A stretch of DNA of 35,281 nucleotides from Opitutus sp. GAS368. GTDB taxonomy: Bacteria > Verrucomicrobiota > Verrucomicrobiia > Opitutales > Opitutaceae. Within the stretch, counting starts at the first letter, position 1; each line of letters starts with the position of its first letter. Below the pieces are notes generated by a model that searched no databases, was not told the origin of the DNA, and worked only from the letters and a program-made list of their open reading frames with translations. A program made the translations under genes and the position numbers. Shown here in pieces: positions 14,790-24,000 of this stretch. The DNA is taken from contig CAMDRP010000020.1 in NCBI GenBank assembly GCA_945906965.1, forward strand, positions 1-35,281. Direction: 5' to 3'.

Positions 14790-17021
14790 TCAAGCCACGG
14801 CTTCGAGCGCGATACGCCTACACCCCTTCAAGTCCAATTTTCCAGATCCAAGCACCGGGATTTTCTCAACCTGATGAATATGGCGGGGAATCCAAAGGGC
14901 CGCAAAGCCAGCCGCTAAAAGTCGCTCGCGCACCTCCGCGACATCCAGCGCAACCGTCGTCAACACCACCAAAGACTCTCCCTTTGCTGCATCAGGCACG
15001 CCCATCACTACAGCCGCATAGGTTTCCAATTGCTCTAGACCGAAAACTTCCAAGAGCTTTTGCTCGATGGTTCCGTGCGGCACCATCTCGCCTCCAATTT
15101 TAGAAAAACGCGAAAGCCGTCCTTCGATGTAAAGAAAACCTTCCTCGTCAAATCGGCCAAGATCCCCAGTCACAAACCAACCATCACGAAAGGCCGATCG
15201 CGTCTTCTCCTCATCGTTGAGATAACCCGCAAACACATTGGCGCCCCGCAAGAGCACCATACCAGTCGTATCCAGCGGTAATTCAGCCCACGTGTCGGGA
15301 TCTACGATACGCGCACTCATACCAGGCACCAACCGACCGACCGAGCCGTCTCTTCGCCCTTCTTGCGGCTCACTGGTCGTTGTGACCATGGGCGGATGCG
15401 GTTGATTTAAATTCGCCGCCGGCGTTGTCTCGGTGAGACCGTACCCTTGCAAAATATTCAGGTGAAAACGCTCCAGGAAACCGCGCGCTAAATCATCGGT
15501 CAGCTTTTCGGCTCCGGTCACAACCAATGTCAGCGTGCGCAATTCGCCCGGTAGAGCCTTCTTTAGAATCGGCCGAATGAAGGTCGGCGCGCCGATTAAA
15601 GACGTCGCTTTCTCATCCCGGATCGCATCGATAATTTTCCTCGTATCGAGTGGACTCGGCACCGTAACGACCAGACATCCGCGCAAAATCGGATACCAGA
15701 GTGTGGCGGTAAATCCGAAGCTATGAAAAATCGGCAAGCACCCGATTACCGTGCATGTTTCCGGCAAAATGGAGATCGAGGAAATCTGCGTGTAATTCGC
15801 TAAAATGTTTCGATGAGACAGGATAACGCCCTTGGGTTCGCCTGAACTTCCACTCGTAAACAAGAGCCCAGCCTCAGCGAGATCGCCTGTTTTCGGTAAT
15901 CCAAGTAGATCGGCGCACCACTGATTTGGCACTACCCATGCAGCCAGCAACCATGGAGCCATCGCCTTTTTTCCTCCCGCTAGAGCGATCTCGGTCTTTA
16001 GATCTAGTGTGCGATCAAGCCAAGGGAAAGCAGGCAACTTCACGCGCATGGCTTCAGCGCTGATGATGGTGTGTATATCGCCGAGTTTGAAACTCGCCTC
16101 TAAGCTCTCGCGCGATGTGGTAAAATTGAGGTTAACCGGGACCTTACCAGCCGCTAAAATTGCGAGATTGGCGATGAACGCTCCCGCACCCGGTGGCAAC
16201 ACGATCCCCACCCGTTTTTCGACAATCGTCGCACGGATACGTCGAGATAACACCGCTACGGCCGCATAAAGTTGGGCGCACGTAACCTCGCGCCGCTCGG
16301 CCGTCCGATCCACCAACTGCAGTCGCCCTGGCATTTTGGTTAGTGCGCGTATGCTTTCACGCCCCAAATGGCATTTCAAAACCGGACGCTCCTCAAAGGC
16401 CACTCGCCCAAGATCAAGCAACTCCAAGCGAGCCCAACCTACACTCACCCGTTCCGGCGCGGTCGCATGACCAAAAGCGATAAACACCGGCGTAGGTTTC
16501 AATCGCGGCGATTTCCACAAGTACGTATTGCCCGAAAATGAAAAAATCGAACCCCACAAGCCATCGATCGCAGCAGCCACCACGGGTACATTGGCCTGTC
16601 GAGCCATGACTTCGAAACCTCGCTGAATAGCCATCAGCTGACCGGTACGCGAAATATGCCCCTCTGGACACACGCACACGACCTCGCCAGCTTTAAGCGC
16701 AGTCACTGCCGCTTTCATTCCCTGCCGCGGTTGCTCCGAGGAAATTGGAATCGAACCGCTGATGGCAAAAACCCAATCAAAAAATGGGTTTTGTTTCAGG
16801 CCATCATATCCGACAAAATGAATTGGGCGGGGACATCCAAGCTGTAAGACCACGACATCTGCATAAGAAAGGTGGTTCGCAATTAATAAGACGCCGCCTT
16901 GCGCAGGGATATTTTCTTCGCCACTGGTCCGCACTTTATAAAGTGCTCGCGCAATGATTCTCGCGATCAAATCGAGGAAAAACGGCAGACATGATCGACG
17001 TGGCAACATGGGGTATGTCAT
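14790..17021 (-). CDS. aas: Fused acyltransferase / acyl-ACP synthetase (Aas-like)
   Basis: A 743-residue fusion with the architecture of E. coli Aas, which re-acylates lysophospholipids with ACP-activated fatty acids. The N-terminal PlsC-type domain (about 15-200) has the HX4D catalytic motif (H50, D55 in NHLSYAD) and a CPEGHISRTG motif (118-127). The C-terminal AMP-forming ligase (about 225-740) has the P-loop TSGSSGEPKG (389-398), YGLTETTP (527-534), TGD (618-620) and the catalytic lysine K728 in GSGKLD. The usual Arg after PEG in this motif is His (H122). The ATG at 17021 is used; M5 is an alternative. No lplT lysophospholipid flippase is adjacent. Upstream lies a strong palindrome. Symbol given by architecture only. 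Confidence 0.86.
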   Translation of the reverse strand: MTYPMLPRRSCLPFFLDLIARIIARALYKVRTSGEENIPAQGGVLLIANHLSYADVVVLQLGCPRPIHFVGYDGLKQNPFFDWVFAISGSIPISSEQPRQGMKAAVTALKAGEVVCVCPEGHISRTGQLMAIQRGFEVMARQANVPVVAAAIDGLWGSIFSFSGNTYLWKSPRLKPTPVFIAFGHATAPERVSVGWARLELLDLGRVAFEERPVLKCHLGRESIRALTKMPGRLQLVDRTAERREVTCAQLYAAVAVLSRRIRATIVEKRVGIVLPPGAGAFIANLAILAAGKVPVNLNFTTSRESLEASFKLGDIHTIISAEAMRVKLPAFPWLDRTLDLKTEIALAGGKKAMAPWLLAAWVVPNQWCADLLGLPKTGDLAEAGLLFTSGSSGEPKGVILSHRNILANYTQISSISILPETCTVIGCLPIFHSFGFTATLWYPILRGCLVVTVPSPLDTRKIIDAIRDEKATSLIGAPTFIRPILKKALPGELRTLTLVVTGAEKLTDDLARGFLERFHLNILQGYGLTETTPAANLNQPHPPMVTTTSEPQEGRRDGSVGRLVPGMSARIVDPDTWAELPLDTTGMVLLRGANVFAGYLNDEEKTRSAFRDGWFVTGDLGRFDEEGFLYIEGRLSRFSKIGGEMVPHGTIEQKLLEVFGLEQLETYAAVVMGVPDAAKGESLVVLTTVALDVAEVRERLLAAGFAALWIPRHIHQVEKIPVLGSGKLDLKGCRRIALEAVA

Positions 17022-17362
17022 AGACGTGACTTAGTTATGCAAAGACTCCGTTTGCGGATTCAAAACTATTCAGCATAGGAAGTTTTTACTTTTGTCCATC
17101 AAACCAGCCCCCTCCACCTTGATTTCTAAAAAAACTTAAGCGGGTACGCTTGCCGAAGATGCGATTCCCGTCTGAACGCCATTTCTAATCTTCAGCTTCA
17201 ACAATGAACAAGCGTTGTTCATTCGAGGAATATCTGAATTAAGAATTCATGAAATAGATTCAGGCAATATGCTCAATTACCAGGCAACTTCCGCCCCATC
17301 GCGCCCACCTCAAGCGTCTTAAATAACTTGAGTGCTTTCTCCATGAATTTAAACTGCAAACC
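17022..17362. other. 341-base gene-free region upstream of the aas-like gene
   Basis: No convincing coding sequence or tRNA was seen. The stretch is visibly more AT-rich than its surroundings and dense in inverted repeats: 17138-17151 (5-bp arms), 17203-17223 (9-bp arms), 17235-17249 (6-bp arms) and 17309-17332 (6-bp arms, ctcaag/cttgag). It must carry the promoter for the minus-strand aas-like gene and the 3' end of the TOPRIM-like gene transcript. None of the repeats is followed by a convincing T run on the minus strand. Confidence 0.6.
17203..17223. promoter_or_regulatory. Perfect 21-bp palindrome, candidate operator
   Basis: Arms aatgaacaa and ttgttcatt are exact reverse complements with a gcg spacer. 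The site lies about 180 bases upstream of the aas-like start. Size and symmetry are typical of TetR- or LacI-type dimer sites. A second, shorter palindrome (tgaatt-aag-aattca, 17235-17249) is centred 29 bp away. No regulator gene is adjacent, so the cognate protein is unknown. Confidence 0.45.
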
Positions 17363-17998
17363 TTAAAGTTGAGGGGGTGATTTCAAATCTTTCATCAGGG
17401 CCGCAAAACCCGGGAAATCGTATTCCAAGCGACGCAAGTCTCGGCGGTGACGTTCCGTTTCACGCAACGCACATTGTATTTCATGCGGCAGACTCGGTCG
17501 TTCGGTTTGATAGATTCGAAATTTCAATTCAGCTCGAGTGTAGGGGAGACGGCCAGCTTGCTGACCGTTGATCCAAGCGGCTTCACTAACGTCACTGTCC
17601 CGCCCGCAAAGCAACCAGGCCTCAAGGGCGGGTACCGCTACACCCACAACGCGCCGGACCTTCAAGCGACCATGCGCACTGGGAAAACGTTTGCTCGTCT
17701 GTCGGAACACGGCCCGCAGTTGGCACATCCGACAATGCGGATGGTAATATTGCGGGGCTTCATGGGCCTCCGTGTGAACCGGCGAATCATCGGAGTCGCA
17801 CGTTACGACGAGCGTATCGACATCGGTATTGAAATGCAGGTGGCGAATCACCGCTGGCAGCACTTGAATGACATTGGGCCAGCCCCGCGCGCGATAACCC
17901 GCGGGCGCGACCTGTGCAGGCTCACCCAAAATTGCATCCACGAGCACACGCAACACCGCTTCGTCTGCGGGCGATTCGCTGAGCAATGCGACCTTCAT
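17363..17998 (-). CDS. TOPRIM-like protein (DUF4276/RloB-type) paired with an AAA ATPase
   Basis: About 211 residues. The frame extends upstream, but the ATG at 17998 overlaps the ATPase stop as ATGA and starts the conserved core. The pattern resembles a TOPRIM fold: a first strand with an acidic residue (MKVALLSESPADEAVLRVL, E8), a second strand ending in an acidic DSDDS (D68-D71, after DTLVVTC), and a VPALEAWLL segment (122-130, E126) characteristic of DUF4276/RloB-like proteins. TOPRIM domains usually bind Mg2+ for nucleic-acid cleavage. A cysteine/histidine cluster (HPHCRMC, 87-92) is also present. Family assignment comes from motifs only. With the upstream ATPase it resembles OLD-, RloAB-, AbiL- or PARIS-type two-component defence modules, but membership is not shown. 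Confidence 0.7.
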   Translation of the reverse strand: MKVALLSESPADEAVLRVLVDAILGEPAQVAPAGYRARGWPNVIQVLPAVIRHLHFNTDVDTLVVTCDSDDSPVHTEAHEAPQYYHPHCRMCQLRAVFRQTSKRFPSAHGRLKVRRVVGVAVPALEAWLLCGRDSDVSEAAWINGQQAGRLPYTRAELKFRIYQTERPSLPHEIQCALRETERHRRDLRRLEYDFPGFAALMKDLKSPPQL

Positions 17999-18984
17999 CG
18001 TTCCTCCGGCACACCGCCGAGGACACCACTGAACCACATATCACCTAGAGTGCCTTCGCGTAGCAATTCCGGCAAATCAACACGATCTGAAAGCCGTTCA
18101 AACCGGGCTTCATGCCCATGTTTTTGAGTGATCACGACCTCTTCGGGATGATCCCTGAATTGATCCAACATATAGGGTGAATGCGTCGTCGCGATCACCT
18201 GCACGGGCTCGCGTATTTCACCAAAGGATGTCGGATAACTCAGCCGATAGAGCACATCGCGCACTTCGCGGAACATGCGCGGATGAATCCCGCGATCAAT
18301 TTCCTCAATGCAAACGACCGCAGGTGGTACCGGATCAAATGACAACACCAAGAGCCCAAGCAGATAAAAAACGCCTTGGGAAAGATTCTCGGCGCGAACC
18401 GGCTCCCCTGCGCCACCAATACCTAGCGCAAATCGCACGCGACCACCCGAGTCCTCCTCAAAGATTATACCCGAAAATTCGGGCAACAGCCGCAAGAACT
18501 CTGCTTCCAAACGCGCAAACTCCGCCGGCGCGTTACGCTGCCGCGCAGCCAAAACCGCAGGTAGATTCGCGCCGTTGCTAGCGAGGCCGCCGCCCGATGT
18601 GGTCAACGCCGAAGCGGCCATGGCCTCGTGATCAAACGCATAGCTACGCATCGTGCCTAAGCGGGCTTTGATTTCATCCCACTGCACCTGGCTCGGCGAC
18701 TCGACCCGCAACAGATCGCACACGACGTCGCTCGTGCAGCCGAGCCGCGCCGTCACATCGGAGTGCGGCGCAGCGAAAGCGATCGTGATCTCAGGCCCCC
18801 CGACCCGGGTGACGGCCGCGGCCTCACCCAACGGGAGCATGGCGAGCGTCCGTAGCCTTTGGAGCGCCTGAATCAGACTCGTCTTCCCGCTCCCGTTGGC
18901 ACCGATCACGATGTTAAACGGCGACAAGCGGAGGCTCGTGTTGCGGAGAGCCTTGAAATTCCGAAAAGCGACGGAGGCGATCAC
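17995..18984 (-). CDS. AAA_21/OLD-like ABC-type ATPase
   Basis: A 329-residue SMC/RecF-like ATPase. Visible motifs: N-terminal FRNFKALRN strand, Walker A GANGSGKTS (28-36), an ABC-signature-like LSQG (201-204), Walker B VVCIEEID (223-230, E227/E228), switch histidine H268 in TTHSPYML, and a C-terminal MWFSGVLGG typical of AAA_21 proteins. The middle region (about 70-195) is short, without the long coiled coil of SMC proteins. The start is GTG at 18984; no in-frame ATG lies close upstream. Its stop overlaps the ATG of the TOPRIM-like gene, so the two are translationally coupled and probably form a complex. It is divergent from the phytase-like gene across 109 bases. Confidence 0.85.
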   Translation of the reverse strand: MIASVAFRNFKALRNTSLRLSPFNIVIGANGSGKTSLIQALQRLRTLAMLPLGEAAAVTRVGGPEITIAFAAPHSDVTARLGCTSDVVCDLLRVESPSQVQWDEIKARLGTMRSYAFDHEAMAASALTTSGGGLASNGANLPAVLAARQRNAPAEFARLEAEFLRLLPEFSGIIFEEDSGGRVRFALGIGGAGEPVRAENLSQGVFYLLGLLVLSFDPVPPAVVCIEEIDRGIHPRMFREVRDVLYRLSYPTSFGEIREPVQVIATTHSPYMLDQFRDHPEEVVITQKHGHEARFERLSDRVDLPELLREGTLGDMWFSGVLGGVPEER

Positions 18985-19093
18985 TTCACTAATACAACAA
19001 TTCAGCCTCCCGGCCGCCAGCCTACATATTGTGACCTTATCGTCGTTCCAGCGTCACGGATCCGTCACATTATCGAACTACCTTTTGTGCTTC

Positions 19094-20980
19094 ATGCGTC
19101 TACTCCAAATCCTAACTGCTCTCATCATCGCCGCCGGCACTCTCGCCGCGCAGCCCGTGACATCCGTCACGCTCAACGGCCAACACTTCGTCAATCACGG
19201 TCTCGTCGGCGTCGGCCGGATGCCCGCAAATCTGAAAGACAAGTTCGGCGAAACCTTCGGCTCATTCTCGGCCTTCACCTTTCAGCCTGGCTCGTGGCAG
19301 CGTAACGCCAACGGATCCTATTCCGGCACGTTGTTCTCCCAACCCGACCGTGGCTACAACGCGGCGGGCACCACCAATTACGTTTCCCGTTTCAACAAAA
19401 TCACGGTAGCCTTCACGCCCGCTCCGGCTGGCGCCACGACGCAGACGCAGGTCACACTCACGCTCACTGATACGATAAAGCTCACCGAGACCGACGGCAC
19501 ACCGTTCACCTCGCTCGATCCAACCTCCGCCGGCACGGGCACCCGCGCCGGTTTCCCTGCGATGCCGCAAGCCTTCAACGGCCGCCTATCCCTCGATCCC
19601 GAGGGTATCGTCGTAAACGCAGACGGCACAGTGTGGATCAGCGATGAATATGGTCCCTATATTTTTAAATTCTCCGCCGACGGTAAGCTGACCTCAGCGA
19701 TTCGCCCACCCGAGGCCATAGTCCCTAAACGCAACGGGGCCGACTCGTTCGCCTCCAACAATCCCGGTCCTGGTCAATCCGCCCCCACCCCCGCCGATCC
19801 CACCACCGGCCGCCAGAACAACCAAGGCCTCGAAGGGCTCTCGATTTCCCCGGATGGCCGCACCCTCTTCGCCCTCCTCCAATCCGCTGCCCGCCAAGAC
19901 GGAGGCACCGGTGGCTCAGGCCCCCGCCGCTACACCCGCCTGCTCGCCTATGATCTTTCCAGCACAGCCGTCGGGGGTACCCCGGTCCTGCGGGGTGAAT
20001 ATGTCGTGGCTTTACCCACCTATCGCGTCGGCACCGCGACCCGCGTTCCCGCCCAGAGCGAGATGCTCGCGATTAACAGCACCCAATTCCTCGTCCTAGC
20101 CCGCGATGGCAACGGTCGCGGCGTGGCCTCAGCCACATCGCTCTATCGCAACATCCTCGTCTATGACATCAGCGGCGCCACCAACATTGCCGGCACCGTC
20201 TACGACACCACCGCCACCCCCATTGCGCCTGCCGGCGTCCTCGCCTCGGGCCTGGTACCGGCCGCCTCGACGGAGTTTATCGACATGAACAACGCCGCGC
20301 AGCTCGCGAAGTTCGACCTTAATAACGGTCCGGTAGACAACGCCAACACACTGTCCGAAAAGTGGGAGGCTCTATCCCTCGTGCCCGCGCTCGATCCGAC
20401 CGCGCCGAACGATTGGTTTCTCTTCGTCGGCAACGACAACGATTTCATCACGACCAACGGCTTTCAGGACGGGGCCGCCTACGCCGCCGCCTTAGACAAC
20501 GACACGATGATGCTCGTCTATCGGCTCACAATCCCCTCCCGCGTCGTTAATTTCTCGAGCCGCGCCCTGACCGGCTCCGGCGCCGGTGCCCACGTGCTCG
20601 GCTTTGTGGTGAGCGGCGCCAAACCCAAGGATGTCTTGATCCGCGGCGTCGGTCCTGCGTTGGCAAACTTTGGCGTCTCGGGCACTTTAGCGGATCCCTA
20701 TTTGGCCTTATTCAATGCCGCCGGCCAAAACGTATTGGTGAATGGAGACTGGGGCACTCCTGGTTCGGCCCCAGCCGGTATTGCCGCACCCGTACGCACC
20801 TACGCGAGCGCGGTGGAAATCGCCGCAGCCGCAACCCGCGTTGGCGCCTTCGCCCTGACCGCCGGCAGTAAAGATGCCGCCGTGCTCACCCAACTCGATC
20901 CGGGTGCGTACACGGTGCAAGTCTCCGACGCCAGCGGCGCGAGCGGTATTAGCTTGGTCGAAGTCTTCGAACTGCCGTAA
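19094..20980 (+). CDS. Secreted esterase-like/phytase-like beta-propeller protein
   Basis: A 628-residue exported protein. The signal peptide (MRLLQILTALIIAAGTLAAQ) is followed by an 'esterase-like activity of phytase' domain (about 30-480), with DPEGIVVNADGTVWISDEYGPY (168-189) and QGLEGLSISPDGRTLFAL (244-261) as its recognisable repeats. The C-terminal 145 residues (about 484-628) form a separate beta-rich module (GFVVSGAKPKDVLIRGVGPAL), of a kind I associate with secreted verrucomicrobial proteins, possibly for surface attachment. The frame opens at 18896; the ATG at 19094 was chosen because it begins the signal peptide. Enzymatic activity is unproven for much of this family. It is followed by a strong terminator. 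Confidence 0.85.
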   Translation: MRLLQILTALIIAAGTLAAQPVTSVTLNGQHFVNHGLVGVGRMPANLKDKFGETFGSFSAFTFQPGSWQRNANGSYSGTLFSQPDRGYNAAGTTNYVSRFNKITVAFTPAPAGATTQTQVTLTLTDTIKLTETDGTPFTSLDPTSAGTGTRAGFPAMPQAFNGRLSLDPEGIVVNADGTVWISDEYGPYIFKFSADGKLTSAIRPPEAIVPKRNGADSFASNNPGPGQSAPTPADPTTGRQNNQGLEGLSISPDGRTLFALLQSAARQDGGTGGSGPRRYTRLLAYDLSSTAVGGTPVLRGEYVVALPTYRVGTATRVPAQSEMLAINSTQFLVLARDGNGRGVASATSLYRNILVYDISGATNIAGTVYDTTATPIAPAGVLASGLVPAASTEFIDMNNAAQLAKFDLNNGPVDNANTLSEKWEALSLVPALDPTAPNDWFLFVGNDNDFITTNGFQDGAAYAAALDNDTMMLVYRLTIPSRVVNFSSRALTGSGAGAHVLGFVVSGAKPKDVLIRGVGPALANFGVSGTLADPYLALFNAAGQNVLVNGDWGTPGSAPAGIAAPVRTYASAVEIAAAATRVGAFALTAGSKDAAVLTQLDPGAYTVQVSDASGASGISLVEVFELP

Positions 20981-21003
20981 CTTAACTTAAGATTCGCTCA
21001 GCC

Positions 21004-21031
21004 AGCCGTGCATTAACAGCACGGCTTTTTT
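21004..21031 (+). terminator. Rho-independent terminator after the phytase-like gene
   Basis: Perfect 8-bp stem agccgtgc (21004-21011) and gcacggct (21019-21026), 7-base loop, then six Ts. It lies 23 bases after the stop codon and between convergent genes. Confidence 0.88.
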
Positions 21032-21066
21032 GCGCACCCGCGCCAGCCGCGCTCCATGCAAATGCG

Positions 21067-24000
21067 TCACTTACCGCCGAGAAACTTGTTTAGTAAATCG
21101 CCGGCACTGCTCTTTTCGAAAGCGAGCTTCATCAGCACCGATTGCAATTCACTCGTGTTGGGCTGGCCCAGCGTACCTGTGATATTCAGCGGCAGGGAGC
21201 TGGCGAAGTAACCGAGGTCGTCCTTCTTCGTCGCATCGAGCGCGCCCAGAGCCTTGAGTAAATCGCTGGTATGTCCACGGGCTCCGAGCTGAAACTGCAT
21301 CGCGAGCGGCTGCGCGAGCAACTCAGTCTTTGCCTTAGCTGTAATCTTGCCGGTCCCGGCTAAGCGCAATTCCGGCGCAATCAACGTGAAATCCTTCAGC
21401 ACCGTATTAAGCTTGGCGTCACGGGAAACTACCACGTTGAGCTGATCATAGTGAATCACTGAGATCATTTTTGAAATCGAAGCCACGGCTTCAGCCTTGT
21501 TCGCCGCCTCACCGTATTCTTTCCGGCCGCTGACAGCACTCGCCACATTCCCTAAAAAAGCGACCGCGGAGGCTGTCTTACTTGTCGATTCCATTTTGGC
21601 CGCAACATCCGCCGAGAGCGCCCGAAACACCCCCCCCTTGCTAGACAATGTAAAATCACCATGGGCGCGTGCGCCGAGCTCTGGAATCGTTCGTCCTTGG
21701 GCGGCTAATTCACTGCCGATTGTAAATTTTCCCTCGAGGGTCGGAAGTTGGTCTGGATTCAAAGACCGCAAGACAGGGGCTGGATCAAAATTAGTTACAT
21801 CCAATCGGGCCGCGAGCGTGTAGGGTTCAGCCGCGCGCTCCAGGAAAGTGATTCCACCATTGAGCTTCACATCGCTTTCCGCGCCGAGTCCTGCGCGGAG
21901 ACCTTCAAACTTGAGCGCTCCCGCCTCTACGCGTAAAGTACCTCCGACATCAGCCAGTTCAATTTTATCGGCGAAAACCACTTTTTTGAGTGCGAGAGCA
22001 AGTGAACCACTGACTCCGACCCACACAGGTTTCTCGTCCCGCAGCGACGACGACTTTGGGCCAGAAACAGACGGTGCCGTAGGAGTTGCCCCGCCGGCGA
22101 AGGGAGCGACGAGCACTTGTAGATCCTCTAGATGAAGCTCGCCGCTGTTCACGCGTGCGTCGATTGAGAGACCGTTTGACGTCGATCCCAACGTGCCCGC
22201 GATAGTGAGATCCGATTTCCGATCCGCGCGCTTAAAGAGCAAGGGAGCATTCAGCGTAATTTTTCCATCCGCCGAAATATCAGTCCGAACACGCGCCGTG
22301 ATATCGGGCAACGTTTCGACGGTGAGTCTGGGATCGGCCGTTAATCCGACGAGAGCGAGATTCAACTCTACCTCGGTCTTGCCCGCCACCGAAGCGACAA
22401 AGTCCCCGCTCGCGGTTCCGCGCGTCAAACTAAGCGTACCTGCAACCATCGGCTGCACAAGTAACGCAGCAATATTCGCACTCCAAATCCCAGTAGTTTT
22501 GAGCGGTTGGTCACGTCCAGAAAGTTGCCCCGCCTTGGCCGTAATTTTAAGCAACTCGACGTCCGCACTGCGCAACGTGAATGCCGAGACATTCGCCTGC
22601 CAACCCGCTGGCGCGTAATCGATTCCCAAATTCAGAGACACGTCTAAAGCCTGCACGAGCGGCCGACCATTCTGCGCCAAATTTAGTCCCTCGATCGATA
22701 GCGGCGCGCGGGGCCGTAAAGAGAGTCCGCCGTTGTTGGCCGTGGCTGCAAATTCACCTCGGAGGTCGCCACCCGTGAGCTGTATATCTGGTAAAAAGGG
22801 CTGCGCCCAAGCCAAAGGCAAACCGTGCAGTGTTAGCGCGAACAGCTCGCGGATCGGATCCGCGACATTCAGTTCGCCGGTGCGAACGTTGAGTTCAAAC
22901 GGTTGGAGCGAACGCACGGAGACAACCGGACGCTCGCCTTGAATCTCGGCTTGTAGGCGCTCGATTCGGGTAGCTCCACCGCGTTGCGCGAGGTCAAATT
23001 CAGCGCTGAGTCTGATCGCACCGACTGCGGCCAACTCGGGCTTAAGTGCAGTGAGCTGATCGGCGGTACCGGCGAGTCGCCCGCTCGCCTGAATCTTCGC
23101 AAATGCAGTATCAGTTAAAAACTTACCATCGCCTGAAGCCGAGAATGTCGGCAACGCACGACCCAAGGCAAAGGGCGCCAAATCATTGGAGCGCAAATCG
23201 AGCGCCCAAGTGCCTTCCAGGAGGCGATTAGCAACATGCAGCTCGGCATTAAGGCCGATCAGTTTTTGCGCCGGATTGGCGAGCGTAACACGGTAGGATT
23301 CACCGGAGGACGTGCGGGCGGCTTGAACCATCGCGGAAAGTTTTACGCCGGCCGGAAATTGCACGCCCGTAGCGATGGCCGTCGGCTCGATAGCCACTCG
23401 CGCAAAGGTGCGCGGAGTGTCCATGGCCGCCGTTAGAATCGCATTAATAGCGACCTGAGACACCGGGAGCCTTTCGCCCGCAAAGGCTACGGTTAGATCG
23501 AGTGTGAACCGGGCGTCGCGCCCTGATGCGAGCCCACCACCCACAAAGGTGAGGCGCGCGCGTGAAGTAGGTCCATCACCGGGCGCAGACGGGAGTAAAA
23601 TTTCACCTTCCAAGTCCAGTCCCTCGAGCGCGAGATCAACCGGTAATTGGAGTTGCGCAAAAACGCCTTCAAATAACTGAACCGCTGCGGGCAGCGCGGT
23701 TGCAGGATCCGCGGCTATCGCTCTGCTGAGAATGGAGAAGCTCGGTGCGCCCGCACCGGGCAAAATTGCTGGAAAAGAACGAGCAGCTACGGGCGGCAAA
23801 GTGGCTTTCGTCAGATCAAGCGTCCAGCCACGAGCGACCCACTTCGTAATTGAGATTTTATTCGAAAACCCAGCTGCGATGAGAGGCATCTCAATCGACA
23901 GCGCGGGCATCGCGAAAACTGCGCCATTTTGCTCGATCCGCAGCGCCTGCAAGTCCACGCGATCGAGACCGATGCTGACGGAGCCGAGCGTGCCACGCAG

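Noticed and set aside
17022-17362. Attachment site or mobile-element remnant in the gene-free region beside the ATPase/TOPRIM pair
   Set aside because: No tRNA, integrase, transposase or flanking direct repeats were found.
17447-18127. 226-codon plus-strand frame across the TOPRIM-like/ATPase junction
   Set aside because: No recognisable domain, and it overlaps two genes with clear motifs and an ATGA overlap. The minus-strand reading is preferred.
19063-19072. Palindrome acggatccgt between the ATPase and phytase-like genes as an operator
   Set aside because: It is a 10-bp loopless palindrome without flanking symmetry, and short palindromes of this size are expected by chance.
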